A DNA stretch of 64,000 nucleotides, taken from contig NZ_CAIWNQ010000005.1 of the NCBI RefSeq assembly GCF_903914075.1, positions 1-64,000 on the forward strand, written 5' to 3'. Below, in pieces: positions 8,898 through 17,691 of the stretch (position 1 is its first letter; each line of letters starts with the position of its first letter). The translations under genes were made by a program, and so were the position numbers. Under the pieces are notes generated by a model. It did no database searches and had not been told where the DNA came from. It saw nothing but the letters and a program-made list of their open reading frames with translations. The DNA is from Ruegeria sp. THAF57 (GTDB lineage: Bacteria; Pseudomonadota; Alphaproteobacteria; Rhodobacterales; Rhodobacteraceae).

Positions 8898-9386
8898 ATG
8901 GGCCTTACTTGCAGGGACGTCATGGTCCCCCCAGAAATTCAGAAGACAATCCATCCCGATGATACCGTCGCAAAGGCGTTCGAGATCATTCGCGACAGCC
9001 GGGCCCGGTTCCTGCCTGTGGTTTCCGATGACGGAAGCTTTCAGGGCGTGTTTACTGCTCCAACGCTCATCAAGATGATCCTGCCTCAAGCCGCACGGAT
9101 TGGCGTCAGCTCTGAAACGGCGCGTGTGCCGATCGCAAATCTCAGCTTCATGGACCTGACCAAAGAAGACTTCGGTGAGCAGATTAAGCGCCTGAACGAA
9201 GAACGGGTCGGGGATCACATGTCAGAACCGGCAAATATTCCGGTGACTGCGCCCGATACTCCGGTCATGGAAGGCATTTTCCTGATCCACAAATTCAAGC
9301 GCCACGTCTTCCTTGTTGAGCCTGACACCAATCGTTTTGTGGGCACAGTCAGCCCCAATTCGCTGATTGAACACGCGCTAAGTTAA
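8898..9386 (+). CDS. Tandem CBS-domain protein
   Basis: The 162-residue product carries two CBS motifs: one around residues 4-60 (RDVMVPPEIQKTIHPDDTVA ... FLPVVSDDGSFQGVFT) and one around 100-160 (VGDHMSEPANIPVTAPDTPV ... FLVEPDTNRFVGTVS). CBS pairs bind adenine nucleotides and often regulate transporters or enzymes. ATG 8898 is preferred over ATG 8853 because GAGAG precedes it and the fold starts there. It ends 23 bases before a transporter gene, so it may be its nucleotide-sensing partner; that link is inference. Confidence 0.85.
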   Translation: MGLTCRDVMVPPEIQKTIHPDDTVAKAFEIIRDSRARFLPVVSDDGSFQGVFTAPTLIKMILPQAARIGVSSETARVPIANLSFMDLTKEDFGEQIKRLNEERVGDHMSEPANIPVTAPDTPVMEGIFLIHKFKRHVFLVEPDTNRFVGTVSPNSLIEHALS

Positions 9387-9409
9387 CCCCTAAATACCGG
9401 ATCAGACCC

Positions 9410-10777
9410 TTGACCAACCATTCCGTTTCGCACGGAGAACACGCGTTCTCTGTCCCTCAACTGCTGGGAATTGATCCCCTTTGGATCGCCACCGGCATTT
9501 TGATCGCAGTTTATGCTGTCCTGATTACCGAAAAAGTTAACCGCGCAATTCTGGCCATGCTGGGGGCGTCATTGATGGTGCTTTTTGGCATCCTCAATCA
9601 GGAACAGGCCGTGGCAGGGGTGGACGCCAACACCCTGGCCCTGTTGATCGGCATGATGGTAATTGTGGGTATCACCAGTAAATGCGGCTTGTTTCAGTAC
9701 GTCGCTATCAAGGCAGCAAAGGTGGTCAAGGCCAACCCGACGGGTATCCTGATCATGCTGACCCTGATTACCGCCGTGTTCTCGGCCCTGCTGGACAACG
9801 TGACGACCGTTCTGCTGATCGCCCCGATAACCTTGCTGATCACGGACGCGCTGGATACGCCGGTGTTTCCGTTTTTCTTCGCCGAAATTCTGGCGTCGAA
9901 TGTTGGAGGGACGGCGACCCTGATCGGTGACCCGCCCAACATTATCATCGGCTCTGCCGCAGGACTCAGTTTCAATGAATTCGTGGTGAACCTGGCGCCG
10001 ATTTCAGCCATCTGTCTGGTTGTGCTGACTGGGATCATTTATCTGATGAACCGGCGTACTCTGGCCGCCATACCCAAGTCGGCCAGCGAAAAGATCATGC
10101 GGTTTAACGAGGACGAGGCGATCACGGATGTTCGTCTGATGATCAAATCCCTGTCCGTTCTGGCGCTGGTTCTTCTGGGCTTTACGCTGGGCCATGGTTA
10201 CGGCATCCAACCTGGGACTTCCGCGCTGGCTGGGGCTGGGTTGTTGATGTTGCTGGCCTACGGTCACCAAAGCGGTGAAGAACAATCCGAGTCCGTGCAC
10301 CATATTTTTGGTGAGGTCGAATGGATCACGATTTTCTTCTTTGGCGGCTTGTTCGTGATTGTCGCTGGTGTTGAGCATGTGGGGCTGCTGGAGTTCTTTG
10401 GCCAGAAGGTGCTGGAACTGACCGAAGGTGACATGATGTGGACAGCGTTCTTCATCTTCTGGGCGTCGGGCATTCTGTCGGCCATTCTGGACAACATCCC
10501 CTTTGTCGCCACAATGATCCCGCTGATCGAATCCACCGCCGACACTTTCGGCGGCCCTGATGCGATTGAGCCCTTGTGGTGGTCGCTGGCTCTGGGTGCC
10601 TGTTTGGGTGGCAACGGGACGCTGTTGGGCGCCAGCGCGAACCTGACCGTTGCGGCCTTTGCCGAGAAGGCTAAACAGCCCATCGGTTTCGTAAAGTTTG
10701 CGATCATGGCGTTTCCAATCATGATCCTGACCCTGATGATCGCCAACGTCTATATCTGGCTTCGCTACTTTTATTAA
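9410..10777 (+). CDS. ArsB/NhaD-type (SLC13-like) ion transporter
   Basis: This 455-residue, highly hydrophobic protein has about 11-12 membrane segments and the duplicated signatures of the ion-transporter superfamily: SNVGGTATLIGDPPNIIIGS in the first half and ILDNIPFVATMIPLIES with GGNGTLLGASANLTVA in the second. That places it with ArsB, NhaD and P-protein permeases, which exchange Na+/H+ or export oxyanions; the ion is not readable. Translation must start at TTG 9410 with a weak GGA upstream, because no other start precedes the first helix. It is preceded by a CBS-domain gene and followed by a hairpin. Confidence 0.88.
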   Translation: MTNHSVSHGEHAFSVPQLLGIDPLWIATGILIAVYAVLITEKVNRAILAMLGASLMVLFGILNQEQAVAGVDANTLALLIGMMVIVGITSKCGLFQYVAIKAAKVVKANPTGILIMLTLITAVFSALLDNVTTVLLIAPITLLITDALDTPVFPFFFAEILASNVGGTATLIGDPPNIIIGSAAGLSFNEFVVNLAPISAICLVVLTGIIYLMNRRTLAAIPKSASEKIMRFNEDEAITDVRLMIKSLSVLALVLLGFTLGHGYGIQPGTSALAGAGLLMLLAYGHQSGEEQSESVHHIFGEVEWITIFFFGGLFVIVAGVEHVGLLEFFGQKVLELTEGDMMWTAFFIFWASGILSAILDNIPFVATMIPLIESTADTFGGPDAIEPLWWSLALGACLGGNGTLLGASANLTVAAFAEKAKQPIGFVKFAIMAFPIMILTLMIANVYIWLRYFY

Positions 10778-10784
10778 GGCACGC

Positions 10785-10813
10785 GACCAGCCGCTTTTCT
10801 GGGGCGGCTGGTC
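10785..10813 (+). terminator. Hairpin after the transporter gene
   Basis: GACCAGCCGC (10785-10794) and GCGGCTGGTC (10804-10813) form a perfect 10-bp stem just after the stop codon. The following bases are only weakly T-rich (TCGCTCTTGCG), so termination may be partial. Confidence 0.65.
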
Positions 10814-10848
10814 TCGCTCTTGCGTCCCGGCTGAGCTATAGCCGGGGC

Positions 10849-11469
10849 ATGGCACAGATTGAATCACTCTTCGTTACCCGTCTCTATCGCGCAGCCTTGT
10901 CCGAGTTCGATCCCAAGATCGACGCGGAAGAGTTGGAAAGCTCGTGCATTGTCATCGCCGAGGATGATGAGGCCGGGCAGGAATGGTGCGAGGAAAACGG
11001 CTATCCCGGCTATACAAGTTACGCCTCGCTGACCGACCTGCCGTGGCGGTTCCCGATCTTCGCCGATCTGGTGACCGCGTTGGATCAGCACGTGGGAGCC
11101 TTTGCCAAGGATCTGGAATTTGATCTGGGCGAGGGTGAGCTCAAGTTGGAAGACCTGTGGATCAACATCCTGCCTGAGGGCGGTATGCATTCCAGCCACC
11201 TGCACCCGCACAGCGTGATCTCGGGCACGACCTATGTGGCGATGCCCGAAGGGGCGAGCGCGCTAAAACTGGAAGACCCGCGTTCAGGCCGCATGATGGC
11301 CGCACCAACGCGGGTCAAAGGCGGAAGGCGAGATTTACAGCCGTTCATCTATATGAAGCCGCAGGTGGGGGACGTGCTGCTGTGGGAAAGCTGGCTGCGC
11401 CACGAAGTGCCGATGAACATGGCCGAGGAAGAACGGATCAGTGTCAGCTTTAACTATAAGTGGGAGTGA
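10849..11469 (+). CDS. Putative 2OG-Fe(II) oxygenase (TIGR02466-like)
   Basis: The 206-residue protein has a jelly-roll-type C-terminal half with HSSHLHPHSVISGTTYV, then GDVLLWESWLRHEVPMN and RISVSFNYKW. These give the two His ligands and the Arg that would bind 2-oxoglutarate in this family. The N-terminal half is acidic and less conserved. Substrates of this group are unknown. It has its own gap upstream and sits in the insertion between rplP and rpmC. Confidence 0.8.
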   Translation: MAQIESLFVTRLYRAALSEFDPKIDAEELESSCIVIAEDDEAGQEWCEENGYPGYTSYASLTDLPWRFPIFADLVTALDQHVGAFAKDLEFDLGEGELKLEDLWINILPEGGMHSSHLHPHSVISGTTYVAMPEGASALKLEDPRSGRMMAAPTRVKGGRRDLQPFIYMKPQVGDVLLWESWLRHEVPMNMAEEERISVSFNYKWE

Positions 11470-11488
11470 CTCCTGCATCGGCGAGGCC

Positions 11489-11704
11489 GTGAGTGCTGGT
11501 TCGCCGTTTTTCTGGGGTGGGTTTCTTCTTCTTTACTTGATCACTTTGCGCCGCTCTGGGTGGAAGTTCAAAGAAAGCTTTTTGGCAGCCTTGTGGCGGT
11601 CGCATCTGCATCTTTTGCCAAGATTTGAAGTTGGTTTATGGGTTATGGTATTGGCTGTGACACTCTACGTCTCGTGGGCGGCCTTTAAGACGTGCGCGGG
11701 CTGA
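11489..11704 (+). CDS. Possible small membrane protein
   Basis: A 71-codon reading frame from GTG 11489 encodes two hydrophobic stretches (FFWGGFLLLYLITL and FEVGLWVMVLAVTLYVSWAAF) separated by a basic loop. The ribosome-binding site (GAGG) is too close to be convincing and there is no family match I know. It could be a real short membrane protein or chance. Confidence 0.35.
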   Translation: MSAGSPFFWGGFLLLYLITLRRSGWKFKESFLAALWRSHLHLLPRFEVGLWVMVLAVTLYVSWAAFKTCAG

Positions 11705-11750
11705 TCAATTTAGATCGTGATAACTTAACGCAGTTCGGCCAAACTTCCTC

Positions 11751-11778
11751 TTGCCACCCACCCCCCAAACCCTTATAC
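11751..11778 (+). promoter_or_regulatory. rpmC: Candidate promoter for rpmC and the spc block
   Basis: TTGCCA (11751-11756) and TTATAC (11773-11778) are spaced 16 bases apart and lie 120 bases before rpmC. Upstream is a terminated ribosomal block and an unrelated gene group, so a promoter is required somewhere here. Apart from the possible small ORF, the rest of 11470-11897 shows nothing else I can name. Confidence 0.45.
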
Positions 11779-11897
11779 GGCGGCATCCTGCGGTCTCCCG
11801 GCGTTGTCGGGCGATTCGTATGTCTATCATTCATCCACCAGGTCCAAGGTGACCCTGTCAGGGGGCCTTCTGGTGTTTTGAGCAAAGGAAAAAGGCG

Positions 11898-12104
11898 ATG
11901 AACGCCCAAGAACTGCGTGACAAGACCCCGGACCAGCTCCGCGAGGAACTGGCCAACCTGAAGAAAGAAAGCTTTAACCTGCGCTTTCAACAGGCAACCG
12001 GTCAGCTGGAAAACACAGCCGGCATCAAAGCGGCCCGCCGCAATGCTGCCCGCGTCAAAACCATTCTGAACGAAAAGGCCGCTGCAGCGGCATCCGAGGA
12101 GTAA
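11898..12104 (+). CDS. rpmC: 50S ribosomal protein L29
   Basis: This 68-residue, helical protein starts [20 protein letters not shown] and contains [19 protein letters not shown] and [14 protein letters not shown], the L29 signature. L29 sits near L23 at the tunnel exit. It starts the third ribosomal block after the insertion that follows rplP. Confidence 0.97.
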   Translation: MNAQELRDKTPDQLREELANLKKESFNLRFQQATGQLENTAGIKAARRNAARVKTILNEKAAAAASEE

Positions 12105-12108
12105 TCAG

Positions 12109-12339
12109 ATGCCCAAGCGTATCCTGTCCGGCACCGTAACCAGCGACGCCAACGAACAGACCGTAACCGTATCCGTCGAGCGCCGCTTTACGCATCCGGT
12201 TCTGAAGAAAACCATCCGTAAGTCCAAAAAATACCGGGCTCACGATGAAAAGAACGCCTTCAAGGTCGGCGACACAGTCCGCATCATCGAATGCGCGCCG
12301 AAATCGAAGACGAAACGTTGGGAAGTTCTGGAAGCGTAA
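12109..12339 (+). CDS. rpsQ: 30S ribosomal protein S17
   Basis: The 76-residue product starts [19 protein letters not shown] and has [20 protein letters not shown] and [18 protein letters not shown], the OB-fold S17 core and signature. It follows rpmC by four bases. A 76-base gap with a possible hairpin (12369-12376 with 12392-12401) separates it from rplN. Confidence 0.97.
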   Translation: MPKRILSGTVTSDANEQTVTVSVERRFTHPVLKKTIRKSKKYRAHDEKNAFKVGDTVRIIECAPKSKTKRWEVLEA

Positions 12340-12415
12340 GCCTCCGGGATTTTTCCATTTGTCGAAACCCTGGGGGATCTAACGAGACCAGCCCCCACAG
12401 GTCGGGAGAAACCAC

Positions 12416-12784
12416 ATGATCCAGATGCAGACCAATCTGGATGTCGCTGACAACTCCGGCGCACGCCGAGTTCAGTGCATCAAGGTCCTGGGTGGTTCCA
12501 AGCGTAAATACGCCTCCGTTGGCGACATCATTGTCGTCTCGGTGAAGGAAGCCATCCCGCGCGGCCGCGTAAAGAAAGGTGACGTCCGTAAGGCCGTCGT
12601 CGTGCGCACCGCCAAGGAAGTCCGTCGCGAAGACGGCACCGCGATCCGTTTCGATCGCAACGCCGCCGTCATCCTGAACAACAACAACGAGCCCGTAGGT
12701 ACACGTATCTTTGGCCCCGTTGTTCGCGAACTGCGCGGCAAGAACTTCATGAAAATCATCTCGCTGGCTCCGGAGGTGCTGTAA
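12416..12784 (+). CDS. rplN: 50S ribosomal protein L14
   Basis: This 122-residue protein contains [39 protein letters not shown] and a C-terminus ending SLAPEVL, all typical of L14. L14 contacts 16S rRNA in the subunit interface. A GGGAGA site precedes the ATG. rplX follows two bases after the stop. Confidence 0.98.
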   Translation: MIQMQTNLDVADNSGARRVQCIKVLGGSKRKYASVGDIIVVSVKEAIPRGRVKKGDVRKAVVVRTAKEVRREDGTAIRFDRNAAVILNNNNEPVGTRIFGPVVRELRGKNFMKIISLAPEVL

Positions 12785-12786
12785 TC

Positions 12787-13098
12787 ATGGCTGCTAAACT
12801 CCGCAAAGGCGACAAGGTCGTCGTGCTGGCCGGCAAGGACAAGGGCAAAGAGGGAACTATTTCCTCGGTTGATCCCAAGGCCGGTAAAGCTGTTGTCGAA
12901 GGCATTAACATTGCCATCCGTCACACACGTCAGTCGCAAACCTCGCAAGGTGGTCGCCTGCCTCAGGCAAACCCGATCGAGCTGTCGAACCTGGCGCTGC
13001 TGGACAAGAACGGCAAAGCAACCCGCGTTGGCTTCCGTATGGAAGGTGACAAGAAGGTTCGCTTCGCCAAGACCACAGGGGACGTGATCGATGCTTGA
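12787..13098 (+). CDS. rplX: 50S ribosomal protein L24
   Basis: The 103-residue product has the KOW motif region [20 protein letters not shown] near the start, then [20 protein letters not shown] and [21 protein letters not shown]24 is an early 50S assembly initiator. It overlaps rplE by eight bases, more than most pairs in the cluster. Confidence 0.97.
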   Translation: MAAKLRKGDKVVVLAGKDKGKEGTISSVDPKAGKAVVEGINIAIRHTRQSQTSQGGRLPQANPIELSNLALLDKNGKATRVGFRMEGDKKVRFAKTTGDVIDA

Positions 13099-13651
13099 TT
13101 CCGCAACCTACACCCCGCGTTTGAAAACTCAGTACGTTGAAACCATCCGTGCCGCTCTGAAAGAAGAGTTCGGCTACAAGAACGACATGCAGCTGCCCAA
13201 GCTGGAGAAAATCGTTCTGAACATCGGTTGTGGTGCTGAGGCGGTCAAGGACTCGAAGAAAGCGAAAGCTGCCGTCGAAGATCTGACTGCAATTGCTGGC
13301 CAACAGGCTGTTGCAACCAAGGCGAAGAAGTCGATCGCGGGTTTCCGCGTCCGTGAAGACATGCCGTTGGGCGCGAAAGTGACCCTGCGCGGCGACCGGA
13401 TGTACGAATTCCTGGATCGTCTGATCACAATCGCGATGCCGCGTATTCGTGACTTCCGCGGTGTTAAGCCGTCTTTCGATGGTCAGGGCAACTTTGCCAT
13501 GGGCATGAAAGAGCACATCGTGTTCCCGGAAATCGACTTCGACAAGGTCGATGAGGTCTGGGGCCTGGATATCGTAATTGCCACCACAGCGAAAACCGAC
13601 GCTGAAGCAAAGGCATTGTTGAAAGCGTTCAACATGCCGTTCAACGCGTAA
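13091..13651 (+). CDS. rplE: 50S ribosomal protein L5
   Basis: This 186-residue protein contains [40 protein letters not shown] and [20 protein letters not shown], the L5 motifs. L5 binds 5S rRNA and contacts the P-site tRNA. Its start lies inside the end of rplX. Confidence 0.98.
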   Translation: MLDSATYTPRLKTQYVETIRAALKEEFGYKNDMQLPKLEKIVLNIGCGAEAVKDSKKAKAAVEDLTAIAGQQAVATKAKKSIAGFRVREDMPLGAKVTLRGDRMYEFLDRLITIAMPRIRDFRGVKPSFDGQGNFAMGMKEHIVFPEIDFDKVDEVWGLDIVIATTAKTDAEAKALLKAFNMPFNA

Positions 13652-13670
13652 GCGCCGGGAGGATTGAGAC

Positions 13671-13976
13671 ATGGCTAAGAAAGCAATGATCGAACGCGAG
13701 AAGAAGCGCGAACGCCTGGTGGCCAAATATGCCGCAAAGCGTGCCGAGCTGAAAGAAATCGCGAATGACGAGAGCAAGCCGATGGAAGAGCGTTTCAAAG
13801 CGCGTCTGAAACTGGCGAAACTGCCGCGCAACAGCTCGGCTACCCGTCTGCACAACCGTTGTCAGCTGACCGGTCGTCCCCACGCTTACTACCGTAAGCT
13901 GAAGGTCAGCCGTATCGCGCTGCGCGAGCTGGGTTCTGCTGGTCAGATCCCCGGCATGGTGAAATCGAGCTGGTAA
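13671..13976 (+). CDS. rpsN: 30S ribosomal protein S14 (zinc-free form)
   Basis: The 101-residue protein starts [20 protein letters not shown] and ends with [20 protein letters not shown] and [18 protein letters not shown]. It is the long S14 type without the CxxC zinc ribbon of short S14 proteins. S14 sits in the 30S head. GGGAGG precedes ATG 13671. Confidence 0.98.
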   Translation: MAKKAMIEREKKRERLVAKYAAKRAELKEIANDESKPMEERFKARLKLAKLPRNSSATRLHNRCQLTGRPHAYYRKLKVSRIALRELGSAGQIPGMVKSSW

Positions 13977-13989
13977 GGGAGACATAGAT

Positions 13990-14382
13990 ATGAATGATCC
14001 TATCGGCGATATGCTCACCCGTATCCGCAACGCGCAAATGCGCGGCAAGTCCACCGTTTCCACACCCGCATCCAAACTGCGCGGTTGGGTTCTGGACGTG
14101 CTGGCGGACGAAGGTTACATCCGTGGCTACGAAAACACGACCGGTGAAAACGGTCATCCGGCCATCGAAATTAGCCTGAAATACTACGAAGGCACCCCTG
14201 TCATTCGCGAACTGAAGCGGGTTTCAAAACCCGGTCGTCGCGTCTACATGGGCGTCAATGACATCCCGCAGGTCCGTCAGGGTCTGGGTGTGTCGATTGT
14301 CAGCACTCCGAAAGGTGTGATGTCGGACGCAAACGCTCGCTCCAACAATGTTGGTGGCGAAGTGCTCTGCACCGTCTTCTAA
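13990..14382 (+). CDS. rpsH: 30S ribosomal protein S8
   Basis: This 130-residue product starts [19 protein letters not shown] and ends in [17 protein letters not shown] and [12 protein letters not shown], matching S8. S8 binds the central domain of 16S rRNA; in E. coli it represses the spc operon at the L5 start. A rich ribosome-binding site (AAGGAGG) follows for rplF. Confidence 0.98.
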   Translation: MNDPIGDMLTRIRNAQMRGKSTVSTPASKLRGWVLDVLADEGYIRGYENTTGENGHPAIEISLKYYEGTPVIRELKRVSKPGRRVYMGVNDIPQVRQGLGVSIVSTPKGVMSDANARSNNVGGEVLCTVF

Positions 14383-14393
14383 GGAGGTCTGCA

Positions 14394-14927
14394 ATGTCTC
14401 GTATTGGTAAAAAACCGGTCGAGCTGCCCAGCGGCGTTACCGCCTCTGTGTCGGGTCAGACCATCGAAGTGAAAGGTCCGAAAGGCACCCGTAGCTTCAC
14501 CGCCACCGACGACGTGACGCTGTCGGTTGAAGACAACGTGGTCAAAATCGACCCCCGTGGCATGTCCAAGCGTGCCCGTCAGCAGTGGGGCATGAGCCGC
14601 ACCATGGTTGCCAACTTGGTAACCGGTGTGACCGAAGGCTTCAAAAAAGAGCTGGAGATCCAGGGTGTTGGTTACCGGGCTCAGATGCAGGGCAACACCC
14701 TGAAGCTGAACCTGGGCTACAGCCACGATGTTGATTTCACTGCTCCGGAAGGTGTGACCATCACTGCGCCGAAGCAGACCGAAATCGTTGTGGAAGGTAT
14801 CGACCAGCAGCAGGTGGGCGAAGTCGCGGCCAAAATCCGCGAATGGCGCCGCCCCGAGCCGTACAAAGGCAAGGGCATCCGCTATAAGGGCGAGTTCATC
14901 TTCCGCAAGGAAGGCAAGAAGAAGTAA
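14394..14927 (+). CDS. rplF: 50S ribosomal protein L6
   Basis: The 177-residue protein starts [19 protein letters not shown] and has the two-domain L6 form with [20 protein letters not shown] and the C-terminal signature [20 protein letters not shown]6 lies at the base of the factor-binding stalk. It follows rpsH by 11 bases with AAGGAGG ahead of the ATG. Confidence 0.98.
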   Translation: MSRIGKKPVELPSGVTASVSGQTIEVKGPKGTRSFTATDDVTLSVEDNVVKIDPRGMSKRARQQWGMSRTMVANLVTGVTEGFKKELEIQGVGYRAQMQGNTLKLNLGYSHDVDFTAPEGVTITAPKQTEIVVEGIDQQQVGEVAAKIREWRRPEPYKGKGIRYKGEFIFRKEGKKK

Positions 14928-14938
14928 GGACGCAGACA

Positions 14939-15298
14939 ATGGCAAACAGCAAAAGAACCCTGTTTCTGAAGCGCCGCCTGCGCGTTCGGAACAAACTTCG
15001 CAAAGTCAACGCGGGCCGCGTACGCCTGTCGGTTCACCGTTCGAACAAGAACATCAGCGTTCAGCTGATCGACGACGTTCGTGGCGTGACCCTGGCCGCA
15101 GCCTCGACCCTGGAAAAAGATCTGGGTGTTGTTGGCAAGAACAACGTCGAAGCGGCCACCAAAGTGGGCGCGGCCATCGCCGAGCGTGCCAAGAAGGCAG
15201 GCGTCGAAGAGGCCTATTTCGATCGTGGTGGCTTCCTGTTCCACGGCAAGGTGAAGGCAGTCGCCGACGCCGCGCGTGAAGGCGGTCTGAAGATCTGA
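14939..15298 (+). CDS. rplR: 50S ribosomal protein L18
   Basis: This 119-residue protein contains [18 protein letters not shown] and [20 protein letters not shown], the L18 core that binds 5S rRNA with L5. The N-terminus is strongly basic, as in the family. A 173-base gap with paired REP-like palindromes separates it from rpsE. Confidence 0.98.
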   Translation: MANSKRTLFLKRRLRVRNKLRKVNAGRVRLSVHRSNKNISVQLIDDVRGVTLAAASTLEKDLGVVGKNNVEAATKVGAAIAERAKKAGVEEAYFDRGGFLFHGKVKAVADAAREGGLKI

Positions 15299-15302
15299 TG
15301 GT

Positions 15303-15326
15303 GTGCCGGGCTAAAGCCCGGCCTAC
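15303..15326 (-). repeat. REP-like palindrome (reverse unit of a pair)
   Basis: This unit reads GTGCCGGG ... CCTAC on the plus strand, so GTAG lies at its 5' foot on the reverse strand. It starts five bases after the rplR stop and faces the unit at 15340, forming a BIME-like inverted pair. Confidence 0.7.
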
Positions 15327-15339
15327 CTACGACACCGCT

Positions 15340-15361
15340 GTAGGCCGGGCTCCAGCCCGGC
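15340..15361 (+). repeat. REP-like palindrome (forward unit of a pair)
   Basis: GTAG is followed by the arms GCCGGGCT and AGCCCGGC around a CC loop. It is opposite in orientation to the unit at 15303, 13 bases away. A further small inverted repeat GGCGGG/CCCGCC lies at 15376-15391. Confidence 0.7.
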
Positions 15362-15471
15362 TTCGGCACCTTGAAGGCGGGTATTCCCGCCTCGATGATC
15401 GGGGGGCGTTCACGCTCACTTCGATTGAAGAAAACGGCGTCACAAACGCCATATGAGAAAAGGGATGCCAA

Positions 15472-16035
15472 ATGGCAGAACGTGAAAACCGTCGGGGCCG
15501 TGGCCGCGACCGTGAAGAAGCACCGGAATTTGCAGATCGCCTGGTCGCAATCAACCGCGTGTCGAAAACCGTAAAAGGTGGTAAGCGCTTTGGCTTCGCC
15601 GCTCTGGTGGTTGTCGGCGATCAGAAAGGCCGCGTGGGCTTTGGCAAAGGTAAAGCGAAAGAAGTACCTGAGGCCATCCGTAAGGCGACTGAACAAGCCA
15701 AGCGTCAGATGATCCGCGTGCAACTGCGCGAAGGTCGTACTCTGCACCACGACATCGAGGGCCGTCACGGCGCTGGTAAAGTGGTCATGCGCACCGCGCC
15801 TGAAGGTACTGGTATCATCGCCGGTGGTCCGATGCGTGCCGTGTTCGAAATGCTGGGCGTGAAGGACGTTGTGTCCAAGTCGCTGGGCTCGCAAAACCCG
15901 TACAACATGATCCGCGCCACCATCAACGGCCTGCAGAAAGAGCAGAGCCCGCGTTCGGTTGCAGCACGTCGTGGCAAAAAAGTTGCTGACATCCTGCCCA
16001 AGCGGGACGAAGCACCGGCTGAAGCCGAAGCGTAA
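15472..16035 (+). CDS. rpsE: 30S ribosomal protein S5
   Basis: The 187-residue product has the S5 dsRBD-like N-terminal domain with [20 protein letters not shown] and the C-terminal fold with [20 protein letters not shown]. It carries short acidic tails at both ends (N-terminal [13 protein letters not shown]-terminal EAPAEAEA). S5 affects decoding accuracy and the mRNA entry helicase site. It follows the REP-containing gap. Confidence 0.98.
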   Translation: MAERENRRGRGRDREEAPEFADRLVAINRVSKTVKGGKRFGFAALVVVGDQKGRVGFGKGKAKEVPEAIRKATEQAKRQMIRVQLREGRTLHHDIEGRHGAGKVVMRTAPEGTGIIAGGPMRAVFEMLGVKDVVSKSLGSQNPYNMIRATINGLQKEQSPRSVAARRGKKVADILPKRDEAPAEAEA

Positions 16036-16048
16036 GGAGTAGCGTACC

Positions 16049-16237
16049 ATGGCAAAAACCATCGTCGTCAAGCAGATCGGCTCCCCGATCCGCCGCCCCG
16101 CCGAACAGCGCGCAACCCTGATCGGTCTGGGCCTGAACAAGATGCACCGTACCCGTGAGCTGGAGGATACGCCTTCGGTCCGCGGCATGGTCAACAAGAT
16201 CCCGCATCTGGTTGAGATCATCGAAGAGCGCGGCTAA
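16049..16237 (+). CDS. rpmD: 50S ribosomal protein L30
   Basis: This 62-residue protein reads [39 protein letters not shown] and [14 protein letters not shown], a complete L30. It has an AAGGAG site and lies 13 bases after rpsE. The usual next gene, rplO, is displaced by about 1.4 kb of unrelated DNA starting with a terminator. Confidence 0.97.
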   Translation: MAKTIVVKQIGSPIRRPAEQRATLIGLGLNKMHRTRELEDTPSVRGMVNKIPHLVEIIEERG

Positions 16238-16263
16238 GCGCGACATCGTTGAAGGATTGAAAG

Positions 16264-16290
16264 GCCCCCGCCGTTTGCGGGGGCTTTTTT
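16264..16290 (+). terminator. Strong terminator after rpmD
   Basis: GCCCCCGC (16264-16271), loop CGTTT and GCGGGGGC (16277-16284) form a perfect 8-bp stem followed by six Ts. It closes the rpmC-rpmD block before a convergent reverse-strand gene. Confidence 0.92.
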
Positions 16291-16342
16291 CATGCCTACG
16301 GTCCTTTTTGTCCGCATTGAATCCAAAGCGATCCAAACAGTC

Positions 16343-16972
16343 TCAATATAGCCGGTTTTCTTCGTCGTTTGAATGAATGCCTTGAACCTCGTCAACTGTC
16401 TGTTCTCGATCAACTGCACTGACTACCCACTCGGCAAGCGTTGGTGCTGTTCCGCGTGGCGGCCATTGATCAGGATGCCAAAGTCGAGAGCGGATCAACG
16501 ACTTTGAGCAGTGCATAAAGACTTCCTCAACATCCACGACCATGGCAAGCAAAGGTTGCCTGTTGTTCACGGACAAGCGTTCGCTAATTTTCTGATCTTT
16601 TACAATACGGGCTTTGCCGGCTACCCGAAGGGTGTCTCCGTGTCCGGGGACAACAAAAATGAGTCCAACATTCGGGTCGGTCAAAAGATTTGCAAACCCA
16701 TCCACTCGGTGGTTTCCAAGCCGATCCGGAAGGATCAGAGTTTTTTCGTCAAATACCTCTACGAAACCAGCCGGATCCCCTTTGGGAGATACGTCAATCA
16801 ACCCGGGGGACGCTTTGGTTGCAACGACTACAAAAGGCGCAGCTGCTATGAACCTTTTCGCAACACCATTTATTTGATCAATAACTTTCAGATCGGTGTT
16901 GGAACCTTTGTACTCGGGAAGCAGTTCTCGAAGCCGACCGATATCCGTGATTTCTTCTTCGACCTGTAACAT
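16343..16972 (-). CDS. Pyridoxamine-phosphate-oxidase-fold flavoprotein (MSMEG_1061-like)
   Basis: This 209-residue protein has the split-barrel FMN-binding fold pattern: APFVVVATKASPGLIDVSPK near residues 45-65, LPDRLGNHRVDGFANLLTDP, and IFVVPGHGDTLRVAGKARIV. Those match the PPOX family, MSMEG_1061 subgroup. Relatives bind FMN or F420 and reduce small molecules; the substrate is unknown. A GAGGA site precedes its ATG on the reverse strand. It is transcribed against the ribosomal genes that flank it, a sign of insertion and not operon membership. Confidence 0.85.
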   Translation of the reverse strand: MLQVEEEITDIGRLRELLPEYKGSNTDLKVIDQINGVAKRFIAAAPFVVVATKASPGLIDVSPKGDPAGFVEVFDEKTLILPDRLGNHRVDGFANLLTDPNVGLIFVVPGHGDTLRVAGKARIVKDQKISERLSVNNRQPLLAMVVDVEEVFMHCSKSLIRSRLWHPDQWPPRGTAPTLAEWVVSAVDREQTVDEVQGIHSNDEENRLY

Positions 16973-17239
16973 GCGGTGTTCCTCAAGTTAAATGCGTTCA
17001 AAACTAGAGCAGAGAAGAAAAACAGACAACTGAGACAGCCGCTTCGTCCCGCCGCGCAGACATTCATCGCAGAAAGCGTGGCGTGCAAACTCCTGTCTGG
17101 CCATTCCCCCAACGCATAACGGATAGACCGAAACATCCGTTGTTAGCGATACCCACCCTCCTTATCTGAGCCGTGTCCCAAACAGGAACGCAAATAGTAT
17201 CCCGGGGAATTCGCCTCGGGCTTAGAAAGGAAATGAACT

Positions 17240-17452
17240 ATGGCAAATACTGCAACATACACCCGCGAAGGTTTTGGCCTGACCGCCCGCATCGCTACAC
17301 TCGTCGCTCGCATCAAAGAGGCTTATACCCTGCGTGCCGAGTACAACCGCACCTATTCAGAGCTGCAAAGCCTGTCGGATCGTGAGTTGAACGATATCGG
17401 TGTGCGTCGGTGCGATATCCGCGATATTGCTCAAAAGCATGTCTACTGCTGA
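17240..17452 (+). CDS. DUF1127 small protein
   Basis: The 70-residue product ends with the DUF1127 (YjiS-like) motif LSDRELNDIGVRRCDIRDIA. Family members are small Arg-rich alphaproteobacterial proteins; some act in RNA turnover and phosphate or stress responses. GGAAA precedes ATG 17240. It has its own terminator and therefore looks like a single-gene unit inside the spc region. The 267 bases upstream (16973-17239) must hold promoters for this gene and its divergent neighbour, but I see no clear consensus. Confidence 0.85.
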   Translation: MANTATYTREGFGLTARIATLVARIKEAYTLRAEYNRTYSELQSLSDRELNDIGVRRCDIRDIAQKHVYC

Positions 17453-17481
17453 CAAACTGATCAGACCATTGATCTGACCCG

Positions 17482-17505
17482 GAGGCGCCATTTGGCGTCT
17501 CTTTT
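17482..17505 (+). terminator. Terminator after the DUF1127 gene
   Basis: GAGGCGCC (17482-17489) pairs with GGCGTCTC (17494-17501) with one G-T pair and loop ATTT, followed by TTTT. It ends the short DUF1127 transcript before rplO. Confidence 0.85.
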
Positions 17506-17691
17506 GGGTTTTAGGGGATGACCTTGTTTGTTTTTCCCGGAATCTTGGACATAGGGAACAACAAAACTTGCATCCGGCAACGCGACGCTGTAACCCGCCC
17601 CGGTGGCATTGCGTCCACGAGAATCAAAACCAAGAAACGCCGTGTTTGGCCCATCACGCTTCGGGGTCACATCCGGCTTAGGAGAAGCGAT

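Noticed and set aside
11692..11901. 69-codon frame running into rpmC
   Set aside because: It has proline/glycine-rich chance composition, no start signal, and overlaps the candidate promoter and the rpmC start.
16511..16969. 152-codon forward frame between rpmD and the DUF1127 gene
   Set aside because: It is antisense to the PPOX flavoprotein, whose reverse frame has a ribosome-binding site and family motifs.
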